From Bacteroidaceae bacterium (GTDB taxonomy: Bacteria > Bacteroidota > Bacteroidia > Bacteroidales > Bacteroidaceae): a stretch of DNA of 64,000 nt. Positions 26,881 to 36,885 of this stretch are shown here, piece after piece. The notes under the pieces were generated by a model that saw nothing but the letters and a program-made list of their open reading frames with translations, was not told where the DNA came from and searched no databases. The DNA lies in assembly GCA_017445925.1 (NCBI GenBank), contig JAFSRW010000024.1:1-64000 (forward strand). The letters run 5' to 3'. Positions within the stretch are counted from its first letter, which is position 1. The number at the start of each line of letters is the position of its first letter. The position numbers and the translations under genes were made by a program.

Positions 26881-28338
26881 CCCTCCCCCTCGGGGGAGAA
26901 GGTGGGGGGCTAAATACTGAATGCTTTCACGCATAATCTTGGCTCCGCTTATCCACATGATGCTGGCATAGAGGGTAGCGGCCATGATGATTCTGATTAT
27001 CATCCTCAGCCACATAATCGAAATTCCGTTTGTTGCCCACCACGTGAAGGAATGCACGAGAAGCGTAAAGACAAGGAAAGGCAGGATGTCTTTCAGCGTC
27101 TCCCTCCAGCGCAGACCCACCAATCTCTTTGCCCACCACTGCCAGATGCCCAGCCAAAGAACATTCAGTGCAATGAAATAAATAACCATTGACGTCAGTC
27201 CCTTTGGATAAAGAAGAATCAGTCCAGCCCATACCACCAAACATTGTCCTATGGTACATGCCATGTTCACGCCGCTTTTACCACGACTTATGGTCAGGTT
27301 GCTGTATAACGTTGTAATAGGTACAACAGCACCGTGTAGGCATAGCAGTGCCAGCATCGTTCCGCACTCTGCCCATTTCTCCTTGCCCACTATCATAATG
27401 AAATCCTGTGCAATGATCGCAAGTCCGAACATAGCGGGGAAGGTAATAAAGCAAGTAAAGCGCATCATCTTCCTAAATACGTTTCTGTACCGGCCGATAT
27501 CTTCGTTCACCTGAGCTAAAGTTGGTTGGGCCACTCCATTCACCATTCCGTTGATGGTATTTGATGCCATATCATCCCATTTTCTTGCCTGTGTATAGAT
27601 ACCGGCCACATGGTTGTTGAATTTATAGTTCAGCAAAACAGAAAAAGCTTCCTTATTCAGTATGTTAAAAACATTGGTCAGCATCAGCTTGCTGCCAAAA
27701 CCAAACATTTGCCAGGCTGGTTTCAAGTTGATGTGCAAAGATGGTCGCCACGAAGAGAAGCGCCATGCCAGGATCTGTACTATGGCTACAAAGCAGACTT
27801 GCTTTGTTACAAGACCCCAATAGGCATATTCGTTCCATGCCATTATAACGCATATGATGCCTGATATCAGTACACCGCAGATATTGCAAATACTGGTTTC
27901 CTTTACCATCAGGTGACCAAACAGGTAGGCACGCTGAACCGTTCCGATGCCGGAAAGGAGAAAACACAGGAAAAGGAATCTCGCCAGGTAAATAAGTTCC
28001 GGGTCGTGGTAGAAATCTGCAATTAAGGGGGCGCAAAACCATAGTATGATGAATAGCGTAGCGCTCACCAGAATATTGAACCAGAAGACTGCATTGTATT
28101 CTTCATGGGTTGGCTTTTTTTTGTTGCAAAGGGCAGAGATAAAGCCGCTCTCTTGGAGCGTACTTGCCAAGTCTGTAAAGATTTTCAGAGCAGCAACTTT
28201 TCCGTAATCTTCGGGAAAAAGCTTAATCATGAGAATCAGTCCGAACAGACCTTCCAACACTTGCATGGCGCCGTTCGAGAATCCTCCCCAAACCAGTCCT
28301 TTCGCTGTACGCTCTTTTAGTGATTTTTCTTCATTCAT
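26815..28338 (-). CDS. Polysaccharide flippase (Wzx/MATE-like)
   Basis: A 507-residue protein with about 12-14 membrane helices of the polysaccharide transport family. It begins KERTAKGLVWGGFSNGAMQVLEG and would flip lipid-linked glycan units across the inner membrane. The final 30 residues (PHLLPRGGGNTHKSYESNKS onward) are encoded by a C-rich gene-end hairpin and decamer repeats, so the native protein probably once ended near SIQYLA. A -7 box lies only four bases before the ATG. It is the first of three minus-strand genes that interrupt the V-ATPase operon. Confidence 0.85.
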   Translation of the reverse strand: MNEEKSLKERTAKGLVWGGFSNGAMQVLEGLFGLILMIKLFPEDYGKVAALKIFTDLASTLQESGFISALCNKKKPTHEEYNAVFWFNILVSATLFIILWFCAPLIADFYHDPELIYLARFLFLCFLLSGIGTVQRAYLFGHLMVKETSICNICGVLISGIICVIMAWNEYAYWGLVTKQVCFVAIVQILAWRFSSWRPSLHINLKPAWQMFGFGSKLMLTNVFNILNKEAFSVLLNYKFNNHVAGIYTQARKWDDMASNTINGMVNGVAQPTLAQVNEDIGRYRNVFRKMMRFTCFITFPAMFGLAIIAQDFIMIVGKEKWAECGTMLALLCLHGAVVPITTLYSNLTISRGKSGVNMACTIGQCLVVWAGLILLYPKGLTSMVIYFIALNVLWLGIWQWWAKRLVGLRWRETLKDILPFLVFTLLVHSFTWWATNGISIMWLRMIIRIIMAATLYASIMWISGAKIMRESIQYLAPHLLPRGGGNTHKSYESNKSHESHETYKTQ

Positions 28339-28342
28339 GGCA

Positions 28343-28350
28343 CAAAAGTA
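28343..28350 (-). promoter_or_regulatory. -7 box abutting the flippase start
   Basis: TACTTTTG on the minus strand is a perfect TAnnTTTG match, ending four bases before the ATG. Transcription would begin at about the start codon, giving a leaderless message, unless a later start is used. Confidence 0.5.
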
Positions 28351-28421
28351 CGGACTTTTTACATAAAACCATGTATCTGTTTTCTATAAATCTCTTTTTT
28401 GCCGTATGATTGCTTCTTTTT

Positions 28422-28453
28422 TTTGGATATTTGACGAAGTTTTTCTACTTTTG
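28422..28453 (+). promoter_or_regulatory. Promoter for V-ATPase genes D-I-K
   Basis: TTTG (28422-28425), a 20-base spacer and TACTTTTG (28446-28453) make a full-consensus Bacteroidetes -33/-7 promoter, 41 bases before the subunit D ATG. The separated second half of the operon thus has its own promoter. Confidence 0.7.
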
Positions 28454-28494
28454 TGCCCATATTTGACAAAAAAGAGTGTAACTCAACAAAATAA

Positions 28495-29118
28495 ATGGCA
28501 ATAAAGTTTCAGTATAACAAGACCTCTCTTCAGCAAATCGAGAAGAACCTGAAGATGCGTCAGCGTACTTTGCCAATCATCAAAAGCAAGGAAACGGCTT
28601 TGCGTCTTGAGGTAAAGAAATGCAAGGATGAGGCTGATGAACTAGAACAAAAACTGCAAAGTCAGATTGCGGGCTATGAACGCATGTATGCCTTGTGGGG
28701 CGAGTTCGATGTTTCATTGGTCAGTCTGAAGGATGTGCAGCTAAATGTTAGAAAGATAGCCGGTGTGCGTGTCCCTATTCTTGAGAATATTGAGCTGGAC
28801 GTACGACCCTTCGGACTGTTCAGTGCTCCCAAATGGTACTTTGACGGTATCAACCTCTTACAGGGATTGGCTAAGACGGCAGTCGAGCGGGAGTTTGTCT
28901 TTGCTAAGCTTCAACTCTTGGAGCATGCCCGTAAGAAGACAACCCAGAAGGTGAACCTCTTCGAGAAGGTGCAGATCCCGGGCTTCCAGGAGGCTGTCCG
29001 TAAGATTAAGCGTTTCATGGAGGATGAGGAGAATTTGTCTAAGTCATCACAGAAGATTCTGAAGTCGTTGCAGGAAAAGCGTCGAGTTGAAGATGAAGAA
29101 AAGGAGGTAGCCGTATGA
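28495..29118 (+). CDS. atpD: V-type ATPase subunit D
   Basis: Central-shaft subunit that turns inside the A3B3 head. It is 207 residues long with long coiled-coil N- and C-terminal helices and a short central segment (residues about 70-110), the subunit D plan. Its stop overlaps the subunit I start by four bases (ATGA). Confidence 0.88.
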   Translation: MAIKFQYNKTSLQQIEKNLKMRQRTLPIIKSKETALRLEVKKCKDEADELEQKLQSQIAGYERMYALWGEFDVSLVSLKDVQLNVRKIAGVRVPILENIELDVRPFGLFSAPKWYFDGINLLQGLAKTAVEREFVFAKLQLLEHARKKTTQKVNLFEKVQIPGFQEAVRKIKRFMEDEENLSKSSQKILKSLQEKRRVEDEEKEVAV

Positions 29119-30983
29119 TTGAGAAAATGAAAAAGCTCACCTTCTTGGTGACAGAAAAAGAATATGAATCTTTCATTGCTTCATTGCGCGAATTGGGCGT
29201 GGTACATGTTCAGCAGTTGCAGAAAGGTGCTACCAGTCAGGAACTGCAGGACGGCATGGCGCTGGAGCAGCGGTACAAGTCGGCCCTTCAGGCTTTGGAG
29301 ATTTATGCCAAGACCTACAAGGAGATGGCCGTTCCTCAGTCGGTGCAGGAAAGTTCCTCTCCCATAGAACTCCTGCAGCATGTCGAGGATTTGCGCGCCG
29401 AGGAGTTGAACCTATTGCACAATATTGATGCACTGCAGAAGAATATCAGCATATTGGAGCCTTGGGGCGATTTCGACCCTGCCAGCGTAAAGCATCTTTC
29501 CGATGCCAGTGCACAGCAGATTCATTTCTATCGTTGCAGCAGCAAGTTCTTTAAGCGTGAGTGGGTGGATAAATATTTTGCAACACCCATCAACGAGATG
29601 GATAAGCGCGTGTTCTTTATTACTTTCAGTGAAGAAACGCCCGATATTCAGGCCGAACAGATTTTCCTTCCCGAAGGAACCTTGAGTGGTTATAAAGCAG
29701 AATGTAAGGTAGAGGAGGAGAAGTTGAATGCCGTACGTGCTGAGCTATTGTACATCAATGCCAATGCACGTAAAGTCTTGGAGTCCGGTCTCATAAAGGT
29801 ACAGAACGAGATTTCTCTTAGCAAGGTTCATCTGAGCGATGAACGCGTGGCTGGCGATGTACTCAGGCTGATGATAGGCTGGGTGCGTGCCGACAAGACA
29901 GAAGCCCTGGTAGAGTACCTTGAGAAAGACAAGATATACTACGAGATGGAAGACCCTGCCTACGAGGATGATGTGCCTGTTCAGATTACCAACGGTGGGT
30001 ACACAAGTCTCTTCGAGCCTATCCTGCGTATGTACTCTCTGCCTAATTATCATGATATTGACCCCTCTCTCTTCTTCGCTCCTTTCTTTATGCTGTTCTT
30101 TGGCTTGTGTTTGGGCGATGGCGGTTATGGTCTGCTGGTGTTCTTAGGCGGAGTTTATTTGGCATGGAAGGGTTCGGAAGATGTCAAGAGTTATGGACGA
30201 CTGGGTATCTGGTTGGGTTTGATGACCATGATCTGCGGTCTGCTAATGGGTACCGTATTTGGTATCGACCTCACTAAACAGGATTGGGCCTTCTTGGCTC
30301 CTATTAAGCCCTATTTTATTAACGACAATGGTATCGGTCCCATCTTCGGTTACTCGCCCATGATGGTCTTCTCTGTTATCATCGGTCTTGTTCAGGTGCT
30401 GCTGGGTATGGTGCTGAAGGCTTGCAAAGCCTGGAAGAATTACGGCTTCGGATATGCCATAGGTACCTTCAGTTGGGTACTTGCTCTTTTGTCGGCTATT
30501 GCCTTGTTTGGTCTGCCTGCTTGTGGCATTGACTTATCTCAGGTTGTTAAGTATGTATTGATGGGCGTTATCGGTATCAGCGTCATCGGTATCTTCCTGT
30601 ACAACAATCCCTCCGCTTATAAGAATCCCGTCACTGGTCCGTTGCTCAATATTGGCGGCGGAGTGTGGGCTACCTACAATATGGCAACAGGATTGTTGGG
30701 CGACCTGCTCAGTTACATCCGTCTCTTTGCACTCGGTCTGACAGGCGGTGTGCTTGGTGGTGTGTTCAATATGCTGGCTTATGATCTGACAGCTACTATG
30801 CCTTGGTTTATCCGTTGGATACCTATGGTTCTCATCCTGTTGGCAGGTCATGGTATTACTTTTGCTCTGAGCATGATCAGTGCCTTCGTGCATCCCATGC
30901 GTCTTACCTTCGTGGAGTTCTTCAAGAATGCCAACTTCGAGGGTGGTGGCAAGGAGTACACTCCCTTCAGGACGGTTAAGTGA
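29115..30983 (+). CDS. atpI: V-type ATPase subunit I (a subunit)
   Basis: Membrane stator subunit providing the ion half-channels. The 622-residue sequence has a soluble N-terminal half (coiled coils, residues about 1-310) and a membrane half with about 7-8 helices. Characteristic stretches are PNYHDIDPSLFFAPFFMLFFG and LLSYIRLFALGLTGG, the latter carrying the conserved Arg that faces the ring Glu. Downstream of it lies a repeat-filled spacer of about 260 bases. Confidence 0.94.
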   Translation: MIEKMKKLTFLVTEKEYESFIASLRELGVVHVQQLQKGATSQELQDGMALEQRYKSALQALEIYAKTYKEMAVPQSVQESSSPIELLQHVEDLRAEELNLLHNIDALQKNISILEPWGDFDPASVKHLSDASAQQIHFYRCSSKFFKREWVDKYFATPINEMDKRVFFITFSEETPDIQAEQIFLPEGTLSGYKAECKVEEEKLNAVRAELLYINANARKVLESGLIKVQNEISLSKVHLSDERVAGDVLRLMIGWVRADKTEALVEYLEKDKIYYEMEDPAYEDDVPVQITNGGYTSLFEPILRMYSLPNYHDIDPSLFFAPFFMLFFGLCLGDGGYGLLVFLGGVYLAWKGSEDVKSYGRLGIWLGLMTMICGLLMGTVFGIDLTKQDWAFLAPIKPYFINDNGIGPIFGYSPMMVFSVIIGLVQVLLGMVLKACKAWKNYGFGYAIGTFSWVLALLSAIALFGLPACGIDLSQVVKYVLMGVIGISVIGIFLYNNPSAYKNPVTGPLLNIGGGVWATYNMATGLLGDLLSYIRLFALGLTGGVLGGVFNMLAYDLTATMPWFIRWIPMVLILLAGHGITFALSMISAFVHPMRLTFVEFFKNANFEGGGKEYTPFRTVK

Positions 30984-31009
30984 AAAACGAAGGCTGAGGG
31001 TTGAAGGCT

Positions 31010-31686
<677 letters not shown>

Positions 31687-32122
31687 TAAAGTTTAGAGTT
31701 TAAAGTTGAGAGATTTTTCATTGAACATTGAACATTGAGCATTGAGCATTGAAAATAATTCTTCTTTCTTCTCTCTTAATTCTTAATTTAGAAACAGTAA
31801 ACGGTAAACAGTAAACGGTAAACTAAAAAGGGACAAGAAATCAAATTCTTGCCCCTTTCCTTTTGTTATCCTGTAATCCTATCACCCCGTATTGTTATTA
31901 GTTTCACGTTATTAGCTTATTAGCTTAATAGCTTAGTAGCTTAATAGGTTATTAGCTTAATTGTTTTCGTTATCGTTATCGTTTTTGTTTTTGTTTTCGT
32001 TTTCGTTTTCGTTTTTGTCTCTAACCTCTAACCTCTAACCTCTAACCCTTAACCTTTATTTTTGTTTTCGTTTTCGTTTTTGTCTCTAACCTCTAACCTC
32101 TAACCCTTAACCTTTAACCAAC
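31687..32122. repeat. Gene-free spacer of tandem repeats
   Basis: No gene is seen. It holds heptamers TTGAACA/TTGAGCA (31718-31752), GTAAACA/GTAAACG (31795-31822), the V-ATPase terminator, ATTAGCTTA-type units (31908-31958), TTATCG/GTTTTC hexamers (31968-32020) and CTCTAACC units (32020-32118), with a GTTTTC-plus-CTCTAACC block occurring twice. Confidence 0.85.
31827..31866 (+). terminator. Terminator of the V-ATPase D-I-K segment
   Basis: A 13-bp stem with one mismatch pairs AAAGGGACAAGAA (31827-31839) with TTCTTGCCCCTTT (31846-31858), followed by CCTTTTGTT. Confidence 0.75.
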
Positions 32123-35098
32123 TCAAAACCTTCCTCCTCTGAAGCCGCCGCCACCACCGCCGCCTCTTGATGGACGGTCTCCTCCACCATCTCTGCCTCC
32201 ACGACCTTCACCTCTCTCACCTTGCATGCCACCTCCCTGGCGTCTCATCATGCCTCTTCCGCCAAACTTTCCAAACCTCAGGGTTGCCGAGAACATCACA
32301 TAGCTGTGTACCATCTCACTCTGGGTATCTGTTCTACTGGTGGCAGAGACGGAGCGGTTAATATCATCACGCTGCCCCAGAATATCCACAGCCCTAAGCG
32401 TCAGTGTCAGGATTCTGAATGGGAGCAGGCTTTGGCTGATACTGGCATTCCAGATAAGTCTGCTTGTGTTCATACTCTCATCTGAGTAACCCCGTCGGCA
32501 GTTCTCATTGATATCAGTTCTAATGGTCATGTTCCATGGCATCTTAATAACAATCTCGCTTCCGAATGAATAGCTATGATTGTCCAGATTCGATGCAGAA
32601 GCATTTGTGCTACGTCTCAGGTTGTAATTGAAGTTGCCGTGTACATTCGCTTCCAAACTCCATTTGCTTTCCCAGTCGCGTCGGTAGGTCAGGCGCAAAC
32701 GCTGGCCGAAGTTCCCGCTGCGTGTGGTATTCTCCACTGTGGTGGAGTCTGCGCTTCTGTAAAGGAAGCCCACGGCATTGGTGTAGCTAACCGATGAGCC
32801 TGAGCTGATAAGCCAGTACTTCTTGGGGCCCAGAGCGGTATTGAAGTTGAAGTTCGCCGATGCGTTCCAGTTGCCGTTCACGTTTACCGGCTTTGTTACG
32901 CGTCCACCGGTAATCTCATTGTATTCTGTTCGGTTGGTTGTTGCATTGCGGGTTGTCCTGAATTGCAGGTTTAGCGACGAGGTACGCTGGTATTCCACTA
33001 CGGTCCTTCGGTAGTCCAAATTGAAATTCTGCGTGAACGAGGGCTTCAGCGTGGCATTACCGATGCGTATGTTCAGCGGGTTGGCGTCCGAAAGGGTATC
33101 TGGAATCATGTCCGTCAGGTTAGGCTGATTGGTGTTGCCGTTATATCTTATGTTCAACTGCTCCTGTCTGCTAAACTTATAACGGAAGAACAGGGTAGGG
33201 GATAAGTTGACAACCGTTCTTGTCAGAATCGTATCTATTCGCCCTTTTTGGTAGTCAATCTTGCTTGCTTGTGGACGAATGTTACCTCCTACGGTTAGTT
33301 CGTAGCGAGTCTTGTTAATGCGTAGCTGAATGTTTGCGTTGTGGTTATGGAAATGATTGATGGTATAGTTGCATTGCTGCTTGTCTCTGACTGTATAGGG
33401 AGAGTCAAAGAAATCCATGTAATTCCATTCGTTAACACCCAATATTTCGTTGTAGGGATCAAAGATGGATCGTACTTCTCTTCTGTTGTCCCGGAAGCTA
33501 TAGCCGTAGCTGTAGTTCAACTGCAGATAGGTCTGCTGGGCTATGGGCTCGCTGTATCCGATGCTTGCATTTACATTGTAGCTCTTCTGAGGATTGTTGT
33601 TGTACTGCACTTTGTGGTACACGCTGTCCCCTCCGTCGTGAGCCAGTATCTGGTAGTAGTCGGTAAGGCTGTAGTTGGTACTCTCCCCCTTGCTGTTGCC
33701 ATATCCTCCGCTCATGTTCAGGGTAATGTTCCTTCCCGGTTTCCCTAATCGTTTGTTCACCTGTAGTGAGGCTGATGCGTTTATGTTATGTGAGGAACTG
33801 ACAGTAGAACCTCTTCTGTGGTTCACACCTATCAGGTCGCTTAATTCCGCGTAGTCAGCCAGCGGGTCATTGGAGTATTGGTAGGGATCATCGTTGAAGG
33901 CTGCCGACTCATTGTCGTTATTGTTATGGTTTTTCCCGAAACTGAATTCCGGACGGAACAAGATGTTCCAGGTCGAGTCGGGTTTCCACTCCACCCGGTA
34001 CTGGAAGCTGAAGTTCTTGTTATCCCCGCTGCTCCAGTTATGGTTGTTGGTATAGGCCGAATTCCTTATCTCAAAGTTCTGACTGTTACTACGGCTTTCA
34101 TTACTTTGCTGATTGAAGTTACCGTTCACGCTACCGTTCAGTTCCACTACTTTGTTTTGCCAGTTCATGGTGGCGCCCACACTCTGGTCGTCCGACATAC
34201 CGTTGCCTCTGGTATTATTGCCGTTGCCTATCACGCTGAACTTCTGGTCTCCTATGAACTGGTTAAAGTTCAGCCGTCCGTTGTATCGTTCTTTTGTTCC
34301 GTAGGCTCCTTCCAGGTTACCAAAGAATCCCCGCTTCCTGTCTTTCTTGATGGCAAGGTCCAGCACTGTCCTTTCATTTCCGTCATCTATACCGGTAATT
34401 CGCGCGCGGTCGCTCTTCTTGTCGTATGCTTTCACCTTATCCACAATCTCAGCAGGCAGATTCTGTAGTACCAGGTTGCGGTTGTTCCCGAAGAATTCCT
34501 TTCCGTCCACCAGAATCTGACTGATGTTCTTTCCGTTGAAGGTGAGGCTGCCGTCTGCTTCCTCCACAATTCCCGGTAGTTTCTTTATCAGTTCTTCCAC
34601 CATGGCTCCCTCTTCCAACTTAAAGGCATCAGCGTTGTACATTACCGTATCATCCACCACGGTCAGTTCTGCCATTTTCCCTTCTATCACGGTTTCTTTC
34701 ATCATAGTGGCGGATTCGCGCATCATAATGTCGTTCACCCTGAAGTTTCCGCTGCGTTCAGGTAGGGTAACACCAAAAATCTGCTCTTTGTATCCCATAA
34801 ATGAAACCTTTATGGTGTATTTTCCGGGTCGGATGTTGGGCAACAGGAACCGCCCGTTGTCGGCAGTTACGGCACCTGTTATCATAGAATCTTTGTCGTT
34901 GTAAAGCTTAACGTTCGCGCCCAACATGGGTTCCAGAGTCTGGTTCTCATATACCGTACCGCGAATGTTCAGCCGTGCAGCTCCGCTGTTTTTGGCAACT
35001 TGAGTGCTGGGCCTGTTCTGTTGTGCGTTGATTTCCCCGTAAGGAATCCAAAGCATCATTAACATTATTGATATAAAAAGGGCCGATAACCTTTGCAT
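32123..35098 (-). CDS. Outer-membrane beta-barrel protein with carboxypeptidase-like N-domain
   Basis: A 991-residue protein with a signal peptide (MQRLSALFISIMLMMLWIP). A carboxypeptidase-regulatory-like domain at about residues 45-125 (IRGTVYENQTLEPMLGANV) precedes a plug-like segment (EELIKKLPGIVEEADGSLT, QILVDGKEFFG) and a long barrel of the OMP_b-brl_3 type. The architecture is TonB-receptor-like without a clear TonB box. The last 45 residues are unusual, almost only Gly, Arg, Met and Gln (GGGGGGGFRGGRF end), replacing the usual C-terminal aromatic strand. Cargo unknown. Confidence 0.85.
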   Translation of the reverse strand: MQRLSALFISIMLMMLWIPYGEINAQQNRPSTQVAKNSGAARLNIRGTVYENQTLEPMLGANVKLYNDKDSMITGAVTADNGRFLLPNIRPGKYTIKVSFMGYKEQIFGVTLPERSGNFRVNDIMMRESATMMKETVIEGKMAELTVVDDTVMYNADAFKLEEGAMVEELIKKLPGIVEEADGSLTFNGKNISQILVDGKEFFGNNRNLVLQNLPAEIVDKVKAYDKKSDRARITGIDDGNERTVLDLAIKKDRKRGFFGNLEGAYGTKERYNGRLNFNQFIGDQKFSVIGNGNNTRGNGMSDDQSVGATMNWQNKVVELNGSVNGNFNQQSNESRSNSQNFEIRNSAYTNNHNWSSGDNKNFSFQYRVEWKPDSTWNILFRPEFSFGKNHNNNDNESAAFNDDPYQYSNDPLADYAELSDLIGVNHRRGSTVSSSHNINASASLQVNKRLGKPGRNITLNMSGGYGNSKGESTNYSLTDYYQILAHDGGDSVYHKVQYNNNPQKSYNVNASIGYSEPIAQQTYLQLNYSYGYSFRDNRREVRSIFDPYNEILGVNEWNYMDFFDSPYTVRDKQQCNYTINHFHNHNANIQLRINKTRYELTVGGNIRPQASKIDYQKGRIDTILTRTVVNLSPTLFFRYKFSRQEQLNIRYNGNTNQPNLTDMIPDTLSDANPLNIRIGNATLKPSFTQNFNLDYRRTVVEYQRTSSLNLQFRTTRNATTNRTEYNEITGGRVTKPVNVNGNWNASANFNFNTALGPKKYWLISSGSSVSYTNAVGFLYRSADSTTVENTTRSGNFGQRLRLTYRRDWESKWSLEANVHGNFNYNLRRSTNASASNLDNHSYSFGSEIVIKMPWNMTIRTDINENCRRGYSDESMNTSRLIWNASISQSLLPFRILTLTLRAVDILGQRDDINRSVSATSRTDTQSEMVHSYVMFSATLRFGKFGGRGMMRRQGGGMQGERGEGRGGRDGGGDRPSRGGGGGGGFRGGRF

Positions 35099-35283
35099 AC
35101 AATCATAAGACCAGCAAATCCCCCAAAGGTTTAATCAAGAAATAGAATCATAAGCCTCATAAGCCTCATAAGCCTCATAAGCCCTCCCCCCCCTAACCCC
35201 TAACCCCTAACCTCTAACCCAACTTTTGTCAAAATCTAAAGCTAAAATGTCAATTATTCAAGGAAGATATGGTTTAATCATTG
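35099..35283. repeat. CATAAGCCT and CTAACCC tandem repeats
   Basis: 35148-35182 is a nonamer CATAAGCCT array. 35188-35220 is CTAACCC/CTAACCT heptamers. They fill the divergent spacer between the barrel gene and rhaB; no gene is seen. Confidence 0.8.
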
Positions 35284-35291
35284 TAATTTTG
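35284..35291 (+). promoter_or_regulatory. -7 box for the rha operon
   Basis: TAATTTTG is a perfect TAnnTTTG match, 19 bases before the rhaB ATG. No -33 TTTG is obvious, which would fit an activator-dependent promoter. No regulator gene is seen nearby. Confidence 0.55.
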
Positions 35292-35310
35292 CAGTGTTAA
35301 ATAACAAATT

Positions 35311-36804
35311 ATGGATATAAATCATGAAAATTACAGCTTTTTTGCTGTCGATTTAGGTGCTACCAGCGGACGAACCATTTTAGGTTCCATTGCTGATGGA
35401 AAGCTTGTTCAACGTGAGCTCACCCGCTTCCCTAATCAGATTATTCAGTTGGGGGGACACTTCTATTGGGATATTTACGCCCTGTACAACGAGATTATCC
35501 GAGGTTTGAAGCTTGTGGCAGAGGAAAAGATAGAGATCGCCAGCATAGGCATCGATACCTGGGGTGTCGACTTCGTTTGTGTGGGACAGGATAAATCCCT
35601 GCTGCGCAACCCATATAGCTATCGTGATCCTCATACCGAGGGGGCTATGGAGGAGTATTTCCAAAAGATTCCCAAGGAGAAGGTCTATGAGAAGACAGGT
35701 ATTCAGTTCATGAACTTCAATTCTCTTTTCCAGTTGTCAACCATGCGTAAGAATAACGATTCCGCATTGAATGCAGCCTGGAAAATCTTGTTCATGCCCG
35801 ATGCGCTCACGTATATGCTAACAGGAGAGGCTGTCTGTGAATATACCATCCTATCCACCAGCCAGATGCTGAATCCCCGCACCAAAAAGATTGACACGGA
35901 GTTGTTGGATGTCATCGGTCTGAAGGAAAGTCAGTTCGGTCGGTATGTGAATCCTGGAGATAGGGTAGGGACCCTCACTCCCGAAGTCCAGCGACTGACC
36001 GGTCTTGGCCCTGTTCCCGTCGTGGCTGTTGCAGGACACGATACCGCTTCTGCCGTGGCCTCCGTTCCTGCCCAGAACCCCAATTTTGCCTATCTTAGTT
36101 GTGGCACCTGGAGTCTGCTGGGTATCGAAACCAAGGATGCCATCATCAACGAGAAGAGTTATCAGTATAACTTCACCAACGAAGGTGGCATAGAGGGTAC
36201 CACCCGTTTCCTCAAGAACATCTGCGGCATGTGGCTTCTGGAGCGTTGCCGTCAGGAATGGACGGATGCACCTTCAGATGTTAATAAGATAAATGCGGAT
36301 GCTATGGAGGCCGAGCCTTTCCGTAGTTTCATTAATCCCGACGATCCCCGCTTTGCCAATCCCCAGAGTATGGTAAAGGCCATTCAGGACTATTGTCGCG
36401 AGACCAACCAGCCCGTGCCCGAAACCTACAAACAGATAGCACGATGCATCTTTGAGAGCCTGGCCCTCCGTTACCGTGAGGTGGTAGGTTACCTGCGCGA
36501 GTTGGCGCCCTTCCCCATAGAGAAGTTGCATGTCATAGGTGGCGGCACGTACAATCATCACCTGATGCAGATGACAGCCGACTGTCTCGGCATCCCTGTA
36601 GTAACAGGTCCTGTTGAGGGTACTGCCATCGGCAATATCATGTTGCAGGCCAAAGCAGCCGGCCTGGTCGGCGACATCTTCCAGATGCGTAAGATTATAG
36701 CCGACAGCATAGAGCAGCACACTTATCTTCCCACAGATACCAAATCCTGGGATGAGGCCTACCAGAGATATCTAAATTTACTAGGCTCTCCTAGGCTCTC
36801 CTAG
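35311..36804 (+). CDS. rhaB: Rhamnulokinase
   Basis: Phosphorylates L-rhamnulose to rhamnulose 1-phosphate. It is 497 residues of the FGGY kinase fold, with phosphate-1 motif VDLGATSGRTILG near the N-terminus, IGIDTWGVDFV and the C-terminal HVIGGGTYNHHLMQMTAD. It is first of the rhaB-rhaA-rhaT-rhaD set. The tail LLGSPRLS runs into CTAGG decamer repeats, so its last residues may be repeat-derived. Confidence 0.95.
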   Translation: MDINHENYSFFAVDLGATSGRTILGSIADGKLVQRELTRFPNQIIQLGGHFYWDIYALYNEIIRGLKLVAEEKIEIASIGIDTWGVDFVCVGQDKSLLRNPYSYRDPHTEGAMEEYFQKIPKEKVYEKTGIQFMNFNSLFQLSTMRKNNDSALNAAWKILFMPDALTYMLTGEAVCEYTILSTSQMLNPRTKKIDTELLDVIGLKESQFGRYVNPGDRVGTLTPEVQRLTGLGPVPVVAVAGHDTASAVASVPAQNPNFAYLSCGTWSLLGIETKDAIINEKSYQYNFTNEGGIEGTTRFLKNICGMWLLERCRQEWTDAPSDVNKINADAMEAEPFRSFINPDDPRFANPQSMVKAIQDYCRETNQPVPETYKQIARCIFESLALRYREVVGYLRELAPFPIEKLHVIGGGTYNHHLMQMTADCLGIPVVTGPVEGTAIGNIMLQAKAAGLVGDIFQMRKIIADSIEQHTYLPTDTKSWDEAYQRYLNLLGSPRLS

Positions 36805-36870
36805 GATTTCCTAGGATTTCCTAGACCATCCTAGGTCTTCTTAGAGTTTCCTAGTTTCCCTAGCCCCTTA
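36780..36870 (+). repeat. CTAGG decamer array between rhaB and rhaA
   Basis: About nine decamers begin CTAGG or CTAG followed by variable bases. The exact 10-bp spacing and the palindromic CCTAGG core are shared with the spacers at 38141-38198 and 39245-39362. Confidence 0.85.
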
Positions 36871-36885
36871 AAAAACAATAACAAT

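Noticed and set aside
33341..34468. Open frames on the plus strand opposite the barrel gene
   Set aside because: They are antisense shadows of a clear outer-membrane protein, without recognisable domains.
36780..36870. CRISPR-like array in rha spacers
   Set aside because: Units are 10 bp with no spacers and no cas genes are nearby.
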